Source of the DNA: Halorubellus salinus | GTDB lineage: Archaea > Halobacteriota > Halobacteria > Halobacteriales > Natrialbaceae | Assembly (NCBI RefSeq): GCF_020567525.1 | Contig: NZ_JAJCVI010000004.1 | Location: 186,001 to 250,000 of the forward strand | Length of the DNA: 64,000 nt | Direction of reading: 5' to 3' | Shown here: one piece after another, positions 1-8,157 of the stretch | Layout: every line of letters begins with the position of its first letter | How positions within the stretch are numbered: the stretch's first letter is position 1 | Made by a program: the position numbers and the translations under genes | Notes under the pieces: generated by a model | What the model was told of the DNA's origin: nothing | Database searches by the model: none | The model's input: the letters and a program-made list of their open reading frames with translations, nothing else

Positions 1-2
1 TC

Positions 3-77
3 AGCTGCGAGTGCGAGGCGACGTGGGAGACGGTGCTCGAACGCGAGACCGAGTACAACGCACCGCTGGTCGACTGA
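3..77 (+). CDS. C-terminal fragment of an unknown protein
   Basis: The frame is open from the left edge and ends in TGA at 75-77. The visible 24 residues end in YNAPLVD and contain a Cys-x-Cys pair near the edge, which could belong to a metal site. The gene starts outside the window, so nothing firm can be said about function. It is of interest because a 30-bp tandem array begins exactly at its stop codon. Confidence 0.6.
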   Translation, partial: SCECEATWETVLERETEYNAPLVD

Positions 78-211
78 CCGCGGCGCGTCTCCTGGCCGAC
101 GGTGTGACCGCGGCGCGTCTCCTGGCCGACGGTGTGACCGCGGCGCGTCTCCTGGCCGACGGTGTGACCGCGGCGCGTCTCCTGGCCGACGGTGTGACCG
201 CGGCGCGTCTC
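75..211 (+). repeat. 30-bp tandem repeat, about 4.5 copies, anchored on a stop codon
   Basis: Four identical 30-bp units occupy 77-106, 107-136, 137-166 and 167-196, followed by a 15-bp partial unit. Each unit begins at the final A of a TGA triplet, the first being the true stop of the upstream gene (75-77). Because 30 is a multiple of three, all these TGA triplets lie in the same frame. The array fills most of the gap to the next gene. Confidence 0.95.
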
Positions 212-251
212 TTATCCGGGACCTCTCGTTCGTCGTTCGCGCGTCGAGTCC

Positions 252-512
252 TCAGTCGTCGCCGAGCGTTCGTCCGCCGTTCACGTGGGCGTCGGCGCGC
301 TCGTCGAGGGTGACGGTCCCGGTCTCGTCGACGGTGACGTCCACGCCGGCGTAGGGGAACGTGAGGACCGCGCTTGAGTCGTCCGCGATGGCGTCCAGGG
401 CCTCGGGGTCCACGGTCTCCGCGAGCGGTGGGAGGTCCAGCGCGTCGCGGTCGGTCCTGGCTGCGGTCGCTTCGATCACGCGCGCCGACGCGCTCCCGTC
501 TGCGCTACTCAT
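252..512 (-). CDS. HalOD1 output-domain protein
   Basis: This 86-residue acidic protein matches the haloarchaeal HalOD1 output domain: an LPPL.ETVDPEALD segment is followed by a beta-rich FPYAGVDVTVDETGTVTL segment. HalOD1 domains occur alone or fused to sensors in haloarchaea; the molecular role is not established. I chose the ATG at 512 because the family starts close to it; a longer frame runs to 539. There is no sensor partner next to it, so it is a stand-alone domain. Confidence 0.75.
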   Translation of the reverse strand: MSSADGSASARVIEATAARTDRDALDLPPLAETVDPEALDAIADDSSAVLTFPYAGVDVTVDETGTVTLDERADAHVNGGRTLGDD

Positions 513-690
513 GCGCGTCCCCGGGAACGGACGCCACATAAGCGTTCGTCAGACAACTCGAAACGCCGCGTTCGTTCCCCGGCCGTTCACGGCGTCACCC
601 GGGGTATTCAGGGTGGTTTCGTCGCTGCCCGGTAACTCGAACCGGATCGCTGGAGAAGACACTTCACGTCGGCGTCCACACGTCGGCGCG

Positions 691-1176
691 ATGCCTCGCC
701 CGCGAGCACCGACGGCGACCATCGCCTGCATCGTCCTCGTGGCGACCGCCGGCTGCGTCGCCGGGCCGCTCGGCGGCAGCGACCGGGTCTCGACCGTCGA
801 CTGCACGCACCGACTCGACAGCGCGAACGCGACGACCGGCCCCGCGCTCCCCGACGAGCAGGACGTCGCGAACGGGACCGAACGTCGGTCGCTCGTCCGC
901 GCCGCTGAACGCCACGTCGCGTGGCACGCGTACAGCGCCGGCGAAGGCGAGGACCCGGACGTCGACCTCCGTGGAATCACCGTCGAGAACCAGTCGAGCG
1001 GGTTCGTCGTCCACGTCGCCACGGTCGCCGTCGGTCCGGCGCACGTCGACGACCCCGCCGTCACGGACGAGTGGTCCGCGCACTACCACGTGGACCGGAG
1101 GTCGATCCGACGTGCGGTCGCGCCCGTGAACGAGAGCGCCGACCCGGAGCGAAACGGGACCGTCGTCTGTGGGTAG
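691..1176 (+). CDS. Secreted lipoprotein of unknown function
   Basis: The 161-residue product starts with a short hydrophobic signal ending in a lipobox (ATAGC, Cys22), so it is probably exported and anchored outside the membrane by a lipid. The rest is hydrophilic, with several N-x-S/T sequons typical of haloarchaeal surface proteins. The Cys in the region after the lipobox and the C-terminal VVCG could form a disulfide. I recognise no enzyme motif. The ATG at 691 is chosen because it places the signal peptide at the N terminus. Confidence 0.7.
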   Translation: MPRPRAPTATIACIVLVATAGCVAGPLGGSDRVSTVDCTHRLDSANATTGPALPDEQDVANGTERRSLVRAAERHVAWHAYSAGEGEDPDVDLRGITVENQSSGFVVHVATVAVGPAHVDDPAVTDEWSAHYHVDRRSIRRAVAPVNESADPERNGTVVCG

Positions 1177-1274
1177 CACAGCGGACGCGTTCCGATACTG
1201 CCGTCTGCCGGTCGGTCGTGCCGACGCGGACGGCGTCGTGACTCCGGAACAGGACACCACAGGAACGAGTGCGT

Positions 1275-1685
1275 GACGCCGCCCGATGCGGCGCCAACCT
1301 CCTCACTATGACCCATTGCGACCAGAATGACTTAAAGAGCGTGCGGGAGCGTCTCACGATTGGGATTCGTGAGACTGGAGGTGGACGGAAGTCGTCACTG
1401 ACGGATCGAACGACCGTAGAAACGCGTGCGACGCCGACGATGTCGGAGTCAACCTCCTCACTATGACCCATTGCGACCAGAATGACTTAAAGAACCGTGC
1501 GGGTCGTTCTCGCGGAGCCCGTTGTCCGGTGCGTCGACGAACTACGCTGGGTCCGCTGCATGACTTGACAACACGCGTCGCTGTACGAACGAACGACCGT
1601 AGAAACGCGTTCGACGCCGCGCGATGCGGCGCCATCCTCCTCACTACCGCCCATTGCGACCAGAATGACTTAAAGAACCGTGTGG
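1275..1685 (+). repeat. Three direct-repeat cassettes: 21-nt hairpin, 35-nt constant block, CTTAAAG
   Basis: The cassettes lie at about 1275-1347, 1430-1502 and 1613-1685. Each has a 21-nt imperfect inverted repeat (1275-1295, 1430-1450, 1613-1633), then exactly 35 nt of nearly constant sequence, then CTTAAAG (1331-1337, 1486-1492, 1669-1675), which resembles a haloarchaeal TATA box on either strand. The middle hairpin has different arm bases yet still pairs. Copies 2 and 3 share an additional block to the left (from about 1407 and 1588). The function is unknown. Confidence 0.9.
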
Positions 1686-1794
1686 ATGAGTCCCAACCGA
1701 CCGCGAGAATCCGGTACCCGGACTGGCGTGATGCATGCTAACGTTCGCCCCAGTATCGGTGGCGTCACCTACGGACACCGGTGTCCGCGTCTCG

Positions 1795-1801
1795 TTAAGT
1801 A
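1795..1801 (+). promoter_or_regulatory. TATA box of the LUD gene
   Basis: TTAAGTA lies 30-36 nt before the ATG at 1831, the spacing expected for a leaderless or near-leaderless haloarchaeal transcript. Confidence 0.65.
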
Positions 1802-1830
1802 CGGCAAGCGGCTACGAGTCGACCACGACC

Positions 1831-2487
1831 ATGTCCCAGCAAAAGTCCGACTACGCAGACGACGCCGACATCGACGCCGCCCTCGACGACCAGCCCGACG
1901 AGGAGACGCTCGCCGAGACCGTCGACAACCTCGAAGCGAACGGGTTCGAGGTCGTCGTCGTCGACACCGCCGACGACGCGCTCGACGCCGTCGTCGACCA
2001 CATCCCCGCCGGCGCGTCCGTGATGAACGGGCACTCGACGACGCTCGAAGAGATCGGGTTCGACGACTACCTCGGCGGCGACGACCACGACTGGGAGAGC
2101 CTCCCCGACCACGTCTGGAGCATCGACGACGACGCCGAACGCCAGGCCGCGCGCCGCGACGCCCAGACCGCCGACTACTTCCTCGGCAGCGTCAACGCCA
2201 TCGCGTCGACGGGCGAACTCGTCGCCGCGGACATGTCCGGGAGCCGCATCGGCGCCTATCCGTTCGCCGCCGGGAACGTCGTCATCGTCTCCGGCGTGAA
2301 CAAGATCGTCGACACGCTCGACGACGCGTTCGACCGCCTCGAGAACGTCGCGTACCCCCTCGAGAACGAGCGCGCACAGGAAGCGTACGGCGTCGGCTCC
2401 GCCATCGCGAAGCAACTCGTCTTCCGCAAGGAGATGGAGGACGGCCGGACGACGGTCGTCCTCGTCCGCGACCAACTCGGGTACTGA
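1831..2487 (+). CDS. LUD-domain protein (LutC/YkgG family)
   Basis: The 218-residue product matches the LUD domain of lactate-utilisation proteins LutC/YkgG. It has an N-terminal acidic helix, a segment with VMNGHSTTLEEIG, and the conserved C-terminal core containing ASTGELV and the nucleotide-type loop around YPFAAGNVVIVSGVNKIV. LutA and LutB partners are absent nearby, so it is a stand-alone member, as is common in haloarchaea; participation in lactate oxidation is therefore only an inference. The ATG at 1831 fits the upstream TATA box. Confidence 0.85.
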   Translation: MSQQKSDYADDADIDAALDDQPDEETLAETVDNLEANGFEVVVVDTADDALDAVVDHIPAGASVMNGHSTTLEEIGFDDYLGGDDHDWESLPDHVWSIDDDAERQAARRDAQTADYFLGSVNAIASTGELVAADMSGSRIGAYPFAAGNVVIVSGVNKIVDTLDDAFDRLENVAYPLENERAQEAYGVGSAIAKQLVFRKEMEDGRTTVVLVRDQLGY

Positions 2488-2517
2488 CGACGAGACCCGG
2501 CCGGACCGCACCTCCTC

Positions 2518-5500
2518 TCAATCGTCGGCCTGGATGACGTCCGCCTCGGTCGCGATGGGGACCGAGAGCGTGACGACGGTGCCACGCGGCTCGTTCGGCT
2601 CGAACTCGATGGAGCCGCCGGACTGACTGACGACCCAGTCGACGAGCCAGAGCCCGAGCCCGCTCGCGTGCCGGAGTTGCGTTATCTCGCGTTCCTCGCC
2701 GATGAGTTCGCGCTCCGTCTCCGGGATACCGGGGCCGTCGTCCGCGACCTGCAAGCGGAGCATGTCGTCGCGGTCGCCCGCGTAATCCGCGCGCACCGTC
2801 ACCGTCGGCGTCGACGAGTCGTTGTGCTGGACGGCGTTCTCCATCACGTGATAGATCGCGGTGCGGAGCATGTCGTCCGCCCGAACCGCGACGTCCGCGG
2901 TCACCTCCACGTCGATGACCGCGTTCGGGTACTCCTCGCGGATGCGTGCCGCGCTCGTCTCCACGCTCTCGGTGACGCTCACTGGTCCCGTCGCCTCCGT
3001 GTCCCGGTCGAGCGTCCGTTCGACCGCGCGCGTCTTCTCCGCGAGCCCGAGCAGGTCGTCCGCGCGCTCGATGACCTGGTCCGCGTACCCGACCGCCGTC
3101 GAGTCCGTCACCGCGTCCTGGAGCATCTCCGCCGACCCCTTGATGATGTTCATGCCGTTCCGGAGGTCGTGCCGGAGGACGCGGTTCAGTATCTCGACGC
3201 GCTTCTGGCGTTCCTTGCGCTGCGTGATGTCCGTGTACACGAAGAACGTCACCGGTTCGTCGGCGTCCGAGTCCACCGGGACCGCCGTCAACTGGAAGTC
3301 ACGCAGCCCGTCGGTCGTCCGGCGTTTGACCTCCTGCTCGACGACGTGTCCCTCGCGACCACGGCGGTCGATGTCCTGGGCTTCCGCCAGGCGGTCGACG
3401 GGCACCACGAAGTCGTTCAGGTTCCCGCCGACGAGGTCGCCCGACCCGTACCCGAACACGCCCTCGAACGCCGGATTCACTGCCTCCACGATGGCGCCCT
3501 CGTCGGTGTGACGCGTCTGCACGACCGGGTCCGGGACGTTCTCGAACAGCGCCGCGAACCGGTCGCGTTCCCCACGCAACCGCCCCTCGAACTCGATGCG
3601 TTCCAGGGCGTCCTCGACGTGCCGCATGAGGAGTTCCGCGAGCTCCAGGTCGTCCTCGCCGAACCCACCGACCTCGTCGCTGACCGCCTGGAACACGCCG
3701 TGTTCGCCGATCGGAACCGAGACGAGCGACCGGTACGTGCGTTTCTCCGGCGTCGCCTCGTTGTCCGCCCTGACGTCCTCGAACAGGAACGACTCGCTCG
3801 TCCGGTGGGTCTTTCCAGCGATGCCGTCGCTGACGTGCGCGGTCTGCTTGTAGCCCTCCGGCTCGATCTCCGAGGACAACCCGACCGAGTACAGGTACTC
3901 GCCGCGGACCTCGTCGACACCGCAGACGTCGAAGTCGAGGATGCCTTCGGCCGCCTCCACCGTCAACCGCCACACGTCCTCGCGTCGCTCGCAGTCGTCC
4001 AGCAGCGACGCGACCTCGTGGAGGTGCTCGATCTTCCGGCGTTTCTCGCCGAGCTCGGACTGGATGCGTTTCCGCTCGCGGACGTCCCGGACGACGCCCG
4101 CGACCCCGCCCTCGCCCACGCCACCGGGGAGGACGCCGACGCTCGCCTCGCAGGGTATCTCCGTCCCGTCCGCCGCCCGTATCCGCACCTCGAGCGTCAC
4201 CACGCCCGTCGTCTCGCCCTCGTCGTCCGTCATCTCGGACAGCTGCTCGGTCGCGTTCGCGTACGTGTCCTCGCCGACGAGCGTCGACGCGTGCATCCCG
4301 ACGAGTTCGTCGCGATCGTACCCCGTCATGTCGGTGAGCGTGTCGTTGACGGTCTCGACGAACCCGTCGCTGTCGAGCGCGAACACGCCCGCGCCGACGG
4401 TCTCGACGATCGTCTGCTGGAAGCGCAGTTCCGCCTCCCGACTCGTCCGGTCGAGCGCCGCGGTCGCCGCGGACGCGAGGATGGTCGACAACTGGATGGC
4501 CGTCTCGTCGAACCCGTGTTCGTCGCGCGAGCCGAGTGCGAGCGTCCCGTGTCCGTCGAGCGGATGCACGACCGCGCTCCGGATGGGGGTGTCGTCGGGA
4601 AGCGTCGTCGCCGACTGGATGTCGGACTGGACGACGCGACGGTCGCCGGACGCGAACACCTCCCAGTTCAGGCTCTCGCCGGCGACGACCTGCGGAGGGT
4701 CGCCGAACTCGGCCGTCGCCGCGGTCGCGTGCAGCGTCTCGCTGTCGTCGTCCGCGAGGTACACCGCGGAGTACGGCTGGTTCAGGATCTCCTCGACGGC
4801 CGTGACGACCGTCTCCGCGACCGTTTCGGCGTCGTCGGCGCGGACGAGGTCGCGCGTCACCGACCGTAACTGCGCGATGGTCTCCTTGCGTTGCTCGCGG
4901 TCGGTGACGTCGTGGACGAGCGACACGGAACTGCGGACGTTGCCGTCATCGTCGCTCGCGTTCGTCGAATGCCACTCGCACGTGATGCGCGTGCCGTCCT
5001 TCCGGACGTTCTCGTTGACGTTCGTCAACCGTCCGGGGGTCGACAGCGCCCTGTCGCAGACCGGTTCGACGTCGTCGCGCGCGTCCGGTGGGACGACGAG
5101 GTCGAGGAGATCTTCACCGACCGCTTCCTCGCTCGTGTACCCGAACAGCGCCTCTGCGCCGTTGTTCCAGCGGACGATGACGTCGTCCGCGTCGACCTCG
5201 ACGAGCGCGAGCGGCGCCTCCTCGACGACGACGGCCGGGTCGGCCGGCACCGAGTCGGTCGGGACCGAATCGCGCGGGCTCGAATCGGTCGGTCTCGAGT
5301 CCACGGCCGCGTCGTCGTCGACGAGAGCCGCGACGCGCTCGGCGAGCACGGACACGTCGTCGGTCTTCGGGACGTACGCGTCGGCGCCTGCGGCGACGAC
5401 GTCGCCGGCGACGCGTTCGTCGCCGTGCGCCGTGTAGACGACGACGGACGTCCCCGGGACGTGCTCGTCGACGTGCTCGCAGAAGGACGTCGTCCCGTCG

Positions 5501-5706
5501 TCGGCGGGGTCGGCGTCCGGGAGCGCGTACTCGGTGACGACGACGTCGAACCGTGCGTCGGCGAGCGCTGCACGCGCCGCTGCTGCTGTCTCGACGGTCG
5601 TCACGTCCGCGGACAGTGCCGACGTCACGGCCGGCACGTCCGGAGACCCGTCGACGTACAGGACGCGAGGCCCGCCTCCCCGCTCGTCCGGATCCGATGC
5701 CACCAC
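2518..5706 (-). CDS. Large hybrid sensor histidine kinase (receiver-PAS-GAF-PAS-GAF-PAS-HisKA-HATPase)
   Basis: The 1062-residue soluble protein has a receiver-like domain (about 13-130), a Ser/Asp/Pro-rich linker with repeated DSxP units (136-157), PAS (160-275), GAF (285-420), PAS (430-545), GAF (560-705), PAS (715-835), and a kinase core with phospho-accepting His846 in the LRHDLRN box, N-box MENAVQHND (955-963), G1 DDGPGIP (989-995) and G2 GLGLW. No membrane segment is seen, so it senses internal signals, perhaps redox or small ligands. The expected phospho-Asp of the receiver is Glu59 (VVTEYALP). No dedicated output regulator is adjacent. Confidence 0.92.
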   Translation of the reverse strand: MVASDPDERGGGPRVLYVDGSPDVPAVTSALSADVTTVETAAAARAALADARFDVVVTEYALPDADPADDGTTSFCEHVDEHVPGTSVVVYTAHGDERVAGDVVAAGADAYVPKTDDVSVLAERVAALVDDDAAVDSRPTDSSPRDSVPTDSVPADPAVVVEEAPLALVEVDADDVIVRWNNGAEALFGYTSEEAVGEDLLDLVVPPDARDDVEPVCDRALSTPGRLTNVNENVRKDGTRITCEWHSTNASDDDGNVRSSVSLVHDVTDREQRKETIAQLRSVTRDLVRADDAETVAETVVTAVEEILNQPYSAVYLADDDSETLHATAATAEFGDPPQVVAGESLNWEVFASGDRRVVQSDIQSATTLPDDTPIRSAVVHPLDGHGTLALGSRDEHGFDETAIQLSTILASAATAALDRTSREAELRFQQTIVETVGAGVFALDSDGFVETVNDTLTDMTGYDRDELVGMHASTLVGEDTYANATEQLSEMTDDEGETTGVVTLEVRIRAADGTEIPCEASVGVLPGGVGEGGVAGVVRDVRERKRIQSELGEKRRKIEHLHEVASLLDDCERREDVWRLTVEAAEGILDFDVCGVDEVRGEYLYSVGLSSEIEPEGYKQTAHVSDGIAGKTHRTSESFLFEDVRADNEATPEKRTYRSLVSVPIGEHGVFQAVSDEVGGFGEDDLELAELLMRHVEDALERIEFEGRLRGERDRFAALFENVPDPVVQTRHTDEGAIVEAVNPAFEGVFGYGSGDLVGGNLNDFVVPVDRLAEAQDIDRRGREGHVVEQEVKRRTTDGLRDFQLTAVPVDSDADEPVTFFVYTDITQRKERQKRVEILNRVLRHDLRNGMNIIKGSAEMLQDAVTDSTAVGYADQVIERADDLLGLAEKTRAVERTLDRDTEATGPVSVTESVETSAARIREEYPNAVIDVEVTADVAVRADDMLRTAIYHVMENAVQHNDSSTPTVTVRADYAGDRDDMLRLQVADDGPGIPETERELIGEEREITQLRHASGLGLWLVDWVVSQSGGSIEFEPNEPRGTVVTLSVPIATEADVIQADD

Positions 5707-5734
5707 TACTCGTCTTGTGTACTGGTGGCCCAGG

Positions 5735-5743
5735 GTTTAAGCT
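5735..5743 (-). promoter_or_regulatory. TATA box of the sensor kinase
   Basis: On the minus strand GCTTAAACC lies 29-37 nt before the ATG at 5706, consistent with a leaderless or very short-leader mRNA. Confidence 0.6.
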
Positions 5744-5789
5744 TTGAGGCAGGTTCACACGCGTGGTGTCGTCGCCACGCCGTCACCGA

Positions 5790-6482
5790 TTATTCTGCGT
5801 CGACGGCGCGCACGAATCCCTCGAGGAGCGGGCGGCCGTCGGTGCCGCCGACGTCCGCGAGCGCTGCACGCTCGGGGTGGGGCATCAGGACAGCGGTGGT
5901 GTCGCGTTCGCCGAGGACGCCCGCGACGTTGTGCTTCGAGCCGTTCGGGTTCGCGTCGACGGACGGGTCGCCGTCTTCGTCGCAGTACCGGAAGAGCACG
6001 CGGTCGTTCGTCTCCAGTTGCGTGAGGCGGTCGTCGTCGATCTCGTAGCGGCCTTCGCCGTGCGCGATGGGGAGCGAGATGACGTCCCCGGGTTCGTAGC
6101 CGGCGGTCCACGGCGTGTCGGCGTTCTCGACGCGCAGGTGGACGTGCTCGCACTGGAAGCGCGCCGATTCGTTCGTCGTGAACGCGCCGTCGGTGAGGCC
6201 GCTCTCGCAGCCGACCTGCGCGCCGTTACAGACGCCGAGGACGGGGACGCCGTCGGCGGCGGCGTCGCGGACGTCGTTCATGATCGGCGAGCGGGCGGCC
6301 ATCGCGCCGGCGCGGAGGTAGTCGCCGTAACTGAAGCCGCCGGGGAGCATCACGCCCGTGACGTCCTCGGGGAGGCCGTCCTCGTGCCAGACGATCTCGG
6401 CGTCGACGCCGACGGACTCGAGCGCGCGGAGTGCGTCGCGGTCGCAGTTCGATCCGCCGAAGCGGACGATGGCGACGGTCAT
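5790..6482 (-). CDS. purQ: Phosphoribosylformylglycinamidine synthase, glutaminase subunit PurQ
   Basis: The 230-residue class I glutamine amidotransferase supplies ammonia to PurL for conversion of FGAR to FGAM in purine synthesis. The sequence shows the GGFSYGDYLRAG oxyanion region, the nucleophile Cys in GVCNGAQ and the C-terminal catalytic His/Glu in MPHPERA. Its ATG overlaps the purS stop as ATGA, so the two genes are translationally coupled. The large subunit purL is not in this window. Confidence 0.97.
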   Translation of the reverse strand: MTVAIVRFGGSNCDRDALRALESVGVDAEIVWHEDGLPEDVTGVMLPGGFSYGDYLRAGAMAARSPIMNDVRDAAADGVPVLGVCNGAQVGCESGLTDGAFTTNESARFQCEHVHLRVENADTPWTAGYEPGDVISLPIAHGEGRYEIDDDRLTQLETNDRVLFRYCDEDGDPSVDANPNGSKHNVAGVLGERDTTAVLMPHPERAALADVGGTDGRPLLEGFVRAVDAE

Positions 6483-6736
6483 GCGTCGCGTTCGGCGACC
6501 GCGACCTCGTAGTCGTGGATGGTCGGGTTCGCGAGCAGTCGTTCGGCCATCTCGCCCGCGCGGTCGCGGGCGGCGGCCTCGTCCTCGGCGTCGAGGTCGA
6601 CCTCGAAGCGGTCGGCGGCCCGCAGGTCCTCGAGGTCGAAGCCGAGGCGTTCGAGCGCGCGCTGGGTCGTCTCGGCCTCCGGGTCGAGCACCCCGTGCTT
6701 CAGCCGGACGGTCACCGTGGCGGTGTACGCGGTCAT
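6479..6736 (-). CDS. purS: Phosphoribosylformylglycinamidine synthase subunit PurS
   Basis: This 85-residue protein matches PurS, the small subunit that bridges PurL and PurQ. It has the typical start TATVTVRLKHGVLDPE, the helix ETTQRALERLGF and the C-terminal LLANPTIHDYEV. The length is standard for the family. The ATG at 6736 is chosen by family length; an extended upstream frame runs into a repeat region and is not needed. It is the first gene of a purS-purQ operon. A weak TATA-like T-rich stretch lies about 25-30 nt upstream. Confidence 0.96.
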   Translation of the reverse strand: MTAYTATVTVRLKHGVLDPEAETTQRALERLGFDLEDLRAADRFEVDLDAEDEAAARDRAGEMAERLLANPTIHDYEVAVAERDA

Positions 6737-6805
6737 CGACTGGAAGCGCGCGTTCGTGGTCAAAAACTCTTGTGCAATCCGCCTGTGATACACGTTTGTG
6801 GATAA

Positions 6806-6961
6806 CGTGGCGACCGGAGGGAGCCACGTCGCTGCCGAGCGGCGAGTGGAGCGAGCCGTGAGGCTGTATACCAACGGGAGTCCCGCGGCGGAACGGGCCG
6901 ACCGCTGGGAGGTCCGTGGAGGGTCGTGGCGACCGGAGGGAGCCACGTCGCTGCCGAGCGG
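6806..6961 (+). repeat. Pair of 37-bp direct repeats with a small hairpin
   Basis: Identical 37-bp sequences occur at 6806-6842 and 6925-6961, 119 bp apart, in the gap between purS and a small membrane-protein gene. Each contains GTGGC and GCCAC arms around an 11-nt loop. After the first copy comes a segment rich in GCGAG/GAGC motifs. They look like short palindromic extragenic repeats; no gene is supported here. Confidence 0.85.
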
Positions 6962-7044
6962 TTCGACGGGTGCTCGACGCTGTTCCCCGGGTGGTTGGCG
7001 GGTCCCGGTACGACTATACTGCGGCGCGTGCTGCCAGTGAACGC

Positions 7045-7350
7045 ATGACAGACAGCTCCGGAAAGTCGCTGCGTGCCGGCGTCGTGCAGGGCTATCGGTG
7101 GGTGCTCGGGCTCGGGCACGAGCGGAACGTCGGTGGCCTCGAGCGGACGATACGGTACCTCTTCGGGTTCGGGTGTCTCGCCGCCGCGGCCGGCGTGCTG
7201 CTCGCCCCCGTCCTCGAGAGCGGGGTCGGTAACGTGCCCTTCGCGGCCGTCCTCGCCGTCAGCGGTCTCTACCTCGTCTACGAGGCGCAGGTCCAGTACT
7301 GTCCGCTCAACCACACCGTCGGCAGGAGCACGTACCGCCCGTACGAGTGA
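7045..7350 (+). CDS. DUF2892 (YgaP-like) small membrane protein
   Basis: The 101-residue product has two hydrophobic stretches (about 36-55 and 62-80) separated by a short loop, preceded by NVGGLERTIRY and followed by CPLNHTVGRSTY. This is the pattern of the DUF2892 membrane domain also found at the C terminus of YgaP-type rhodanese proteins. No rhodanese domain is attached here. The function in haloarchaea is unknown. The ATG at 7045 gives the family N terminus; a TATA-like ACTATAC sits about 30 nt upstream. Confidence 0.8.
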   Translation: MTDSSGKSLRAGVVQGYRWVLGLGHERNVGGLERTIRYLFGFGCLAAAAGVLLAPVLESGVGNVPFAAVLAVSGLYLVYEAQVQYCPLNHTVGRSTYRPYE

Positions 7351-7440
7351 CGCACCGAACCCCGGCGCGGCATCGAGTGCGTCCACTGGCTGACCGTCCA
7401 CAGCGGCGTGGCAGGCGCGGCCGCGACACCGGGGGGCGCG

Positions 7441-7447
7441 CTTATAC
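7441..7447 (+). promoter_or_regulatory. TATA box of the SOUL gene
   Basis: CTTATAC lies 24-30 nt before the ATG at 7471, so the transcript is probably leaderless. Confidence 0.6.
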
Positions 7448-7470
7448 TCGCAGCACCCGTACCTGTCGAC

Positions 7471-8097
7471 ATGAAGCGAGCCCTCAAGGTTCTCGGTGGC
7501 GCGCTCGGCGCGACGGCTGTCGCCGTCGCCGTCTGGGACGCGTGGGCGCGGTTCGGGCAGTCCGACGTGGAGACGGTTCCGTACACGGTCGTCGAACGCG
7601 ACGGTGCGTTCGAACTCCGCGAGTACCCGGACGTCGTGGTGGCGCGGACCGTCGCGCCGAGCCAGCGCGAGGCGTTCCGCCGGTTGTTCGCGTACATCGA
7701 CGGCGCGAACGAGCGCACGCAGGGCGTCGCGATGACGGCGCCGGTGACGACCACGCACGGCGTCGACGTCGCGATGACCGCGCCCGTCACCACCGAACCC
7801 GTCGAAGCTGGCGTCGAGATGGCGTTCTTCCTGCCGTCGACGTACACGCTCGACGGCGCGCCGACGCCGACCGACGACCGCGTCGAACTCGACGTCGTCG
7901 AACATCGCCGCGTCGCGGTCTACCGGTTCTCGTGGTTCGCGACCGACGCCAGCGTCGACCGCGGCCGCCGCCGCCTCGACCGTGCGCTCGCCGACCGTGG
8001 CCTCGCCCCCGCCGGCGACCACGAACTCCACCGGTACGACGACCCGCGAACCCCGCCCTGGCAGCGCCGGAACGAACTCGTCGTCGAACTCGCCTGA
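7471..8097 (+). CDS. SOUL-family heme-binding protein
   Basis: The 208-residue protein matches the SOUL/HBP family. It shows the hallmark EVRxYPDxVVA-type start (FELREYPDVVVA), the MTAPV motif twice (around the two VAMTAPVTT segments) and the C-terminal P.W..RRNEL. An N-terminal hydrophobic helix (about 5-23) may be a membrane anchor or uncleaved signal. Family members bind heme or related tetrapyrroles; a role in heme handling or stress is an inference. It appears to be a single-gene transcript. Confidence 0.92.
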   Translation: MKRALKVLGGALGATAVAVAVWDAWARFGQSDVETVPYTVVERDGAFELREYPDVVVARTVAPSQREAFRRLFAYIDGANERTQGVAMTAPVTTTHGVDVAMTAPVTTEPVEAGVEMAFFLPSTYTLDGAPTPTDDRVELDVVEHRRVAVYRFSWFATDASVDRGRRRLDRALADRGLAPAGDHELHRYDDPRTPPWQRRNELVVELA

Positions 8098-8157
8098 CCG
8101 GTCGTCGAGACTCGTCACGAAGCTATCTTTAAGCTCTGAGCGAGCGTCCGGTTCGGC

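Larger units (their letters stand above)
1177..1830. other. 650-bp intergenic region carrying three repeat cassettes
   Basis: No convincing gene lies here. The region holds three copies of the hairpin/TATA cassette described separately (1275-1685) and, at its right end, the promoter of the LUD gene. Short open frames on the minus strand begin with the shared peptide MGHSEEV because the repeat itself encodes it, but they overlap each other and the lipoprotein gene and are not supported. Confidence 0.7.

Noticed and set aside
75-211. CRISPR array
   Set aside because: The 30-bp units are back to back without spacers.
1061-1644. Small minus-strand genes starting with MGHSEEV
   Set aside because: The shared start comes from the repeat itself; the frames overlap each other and a real gene, and the distance from CTTTAAG to ATG is too short for a normal leaderless start.
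2668-4869. Long plus-strand open frame opposite the sensor kinase (733 codons)
   Set aside because: It is antisense to a well-supported kinase, is Arg/His/Val-rich and has no domain. Such shadows are expected at this G+C content.
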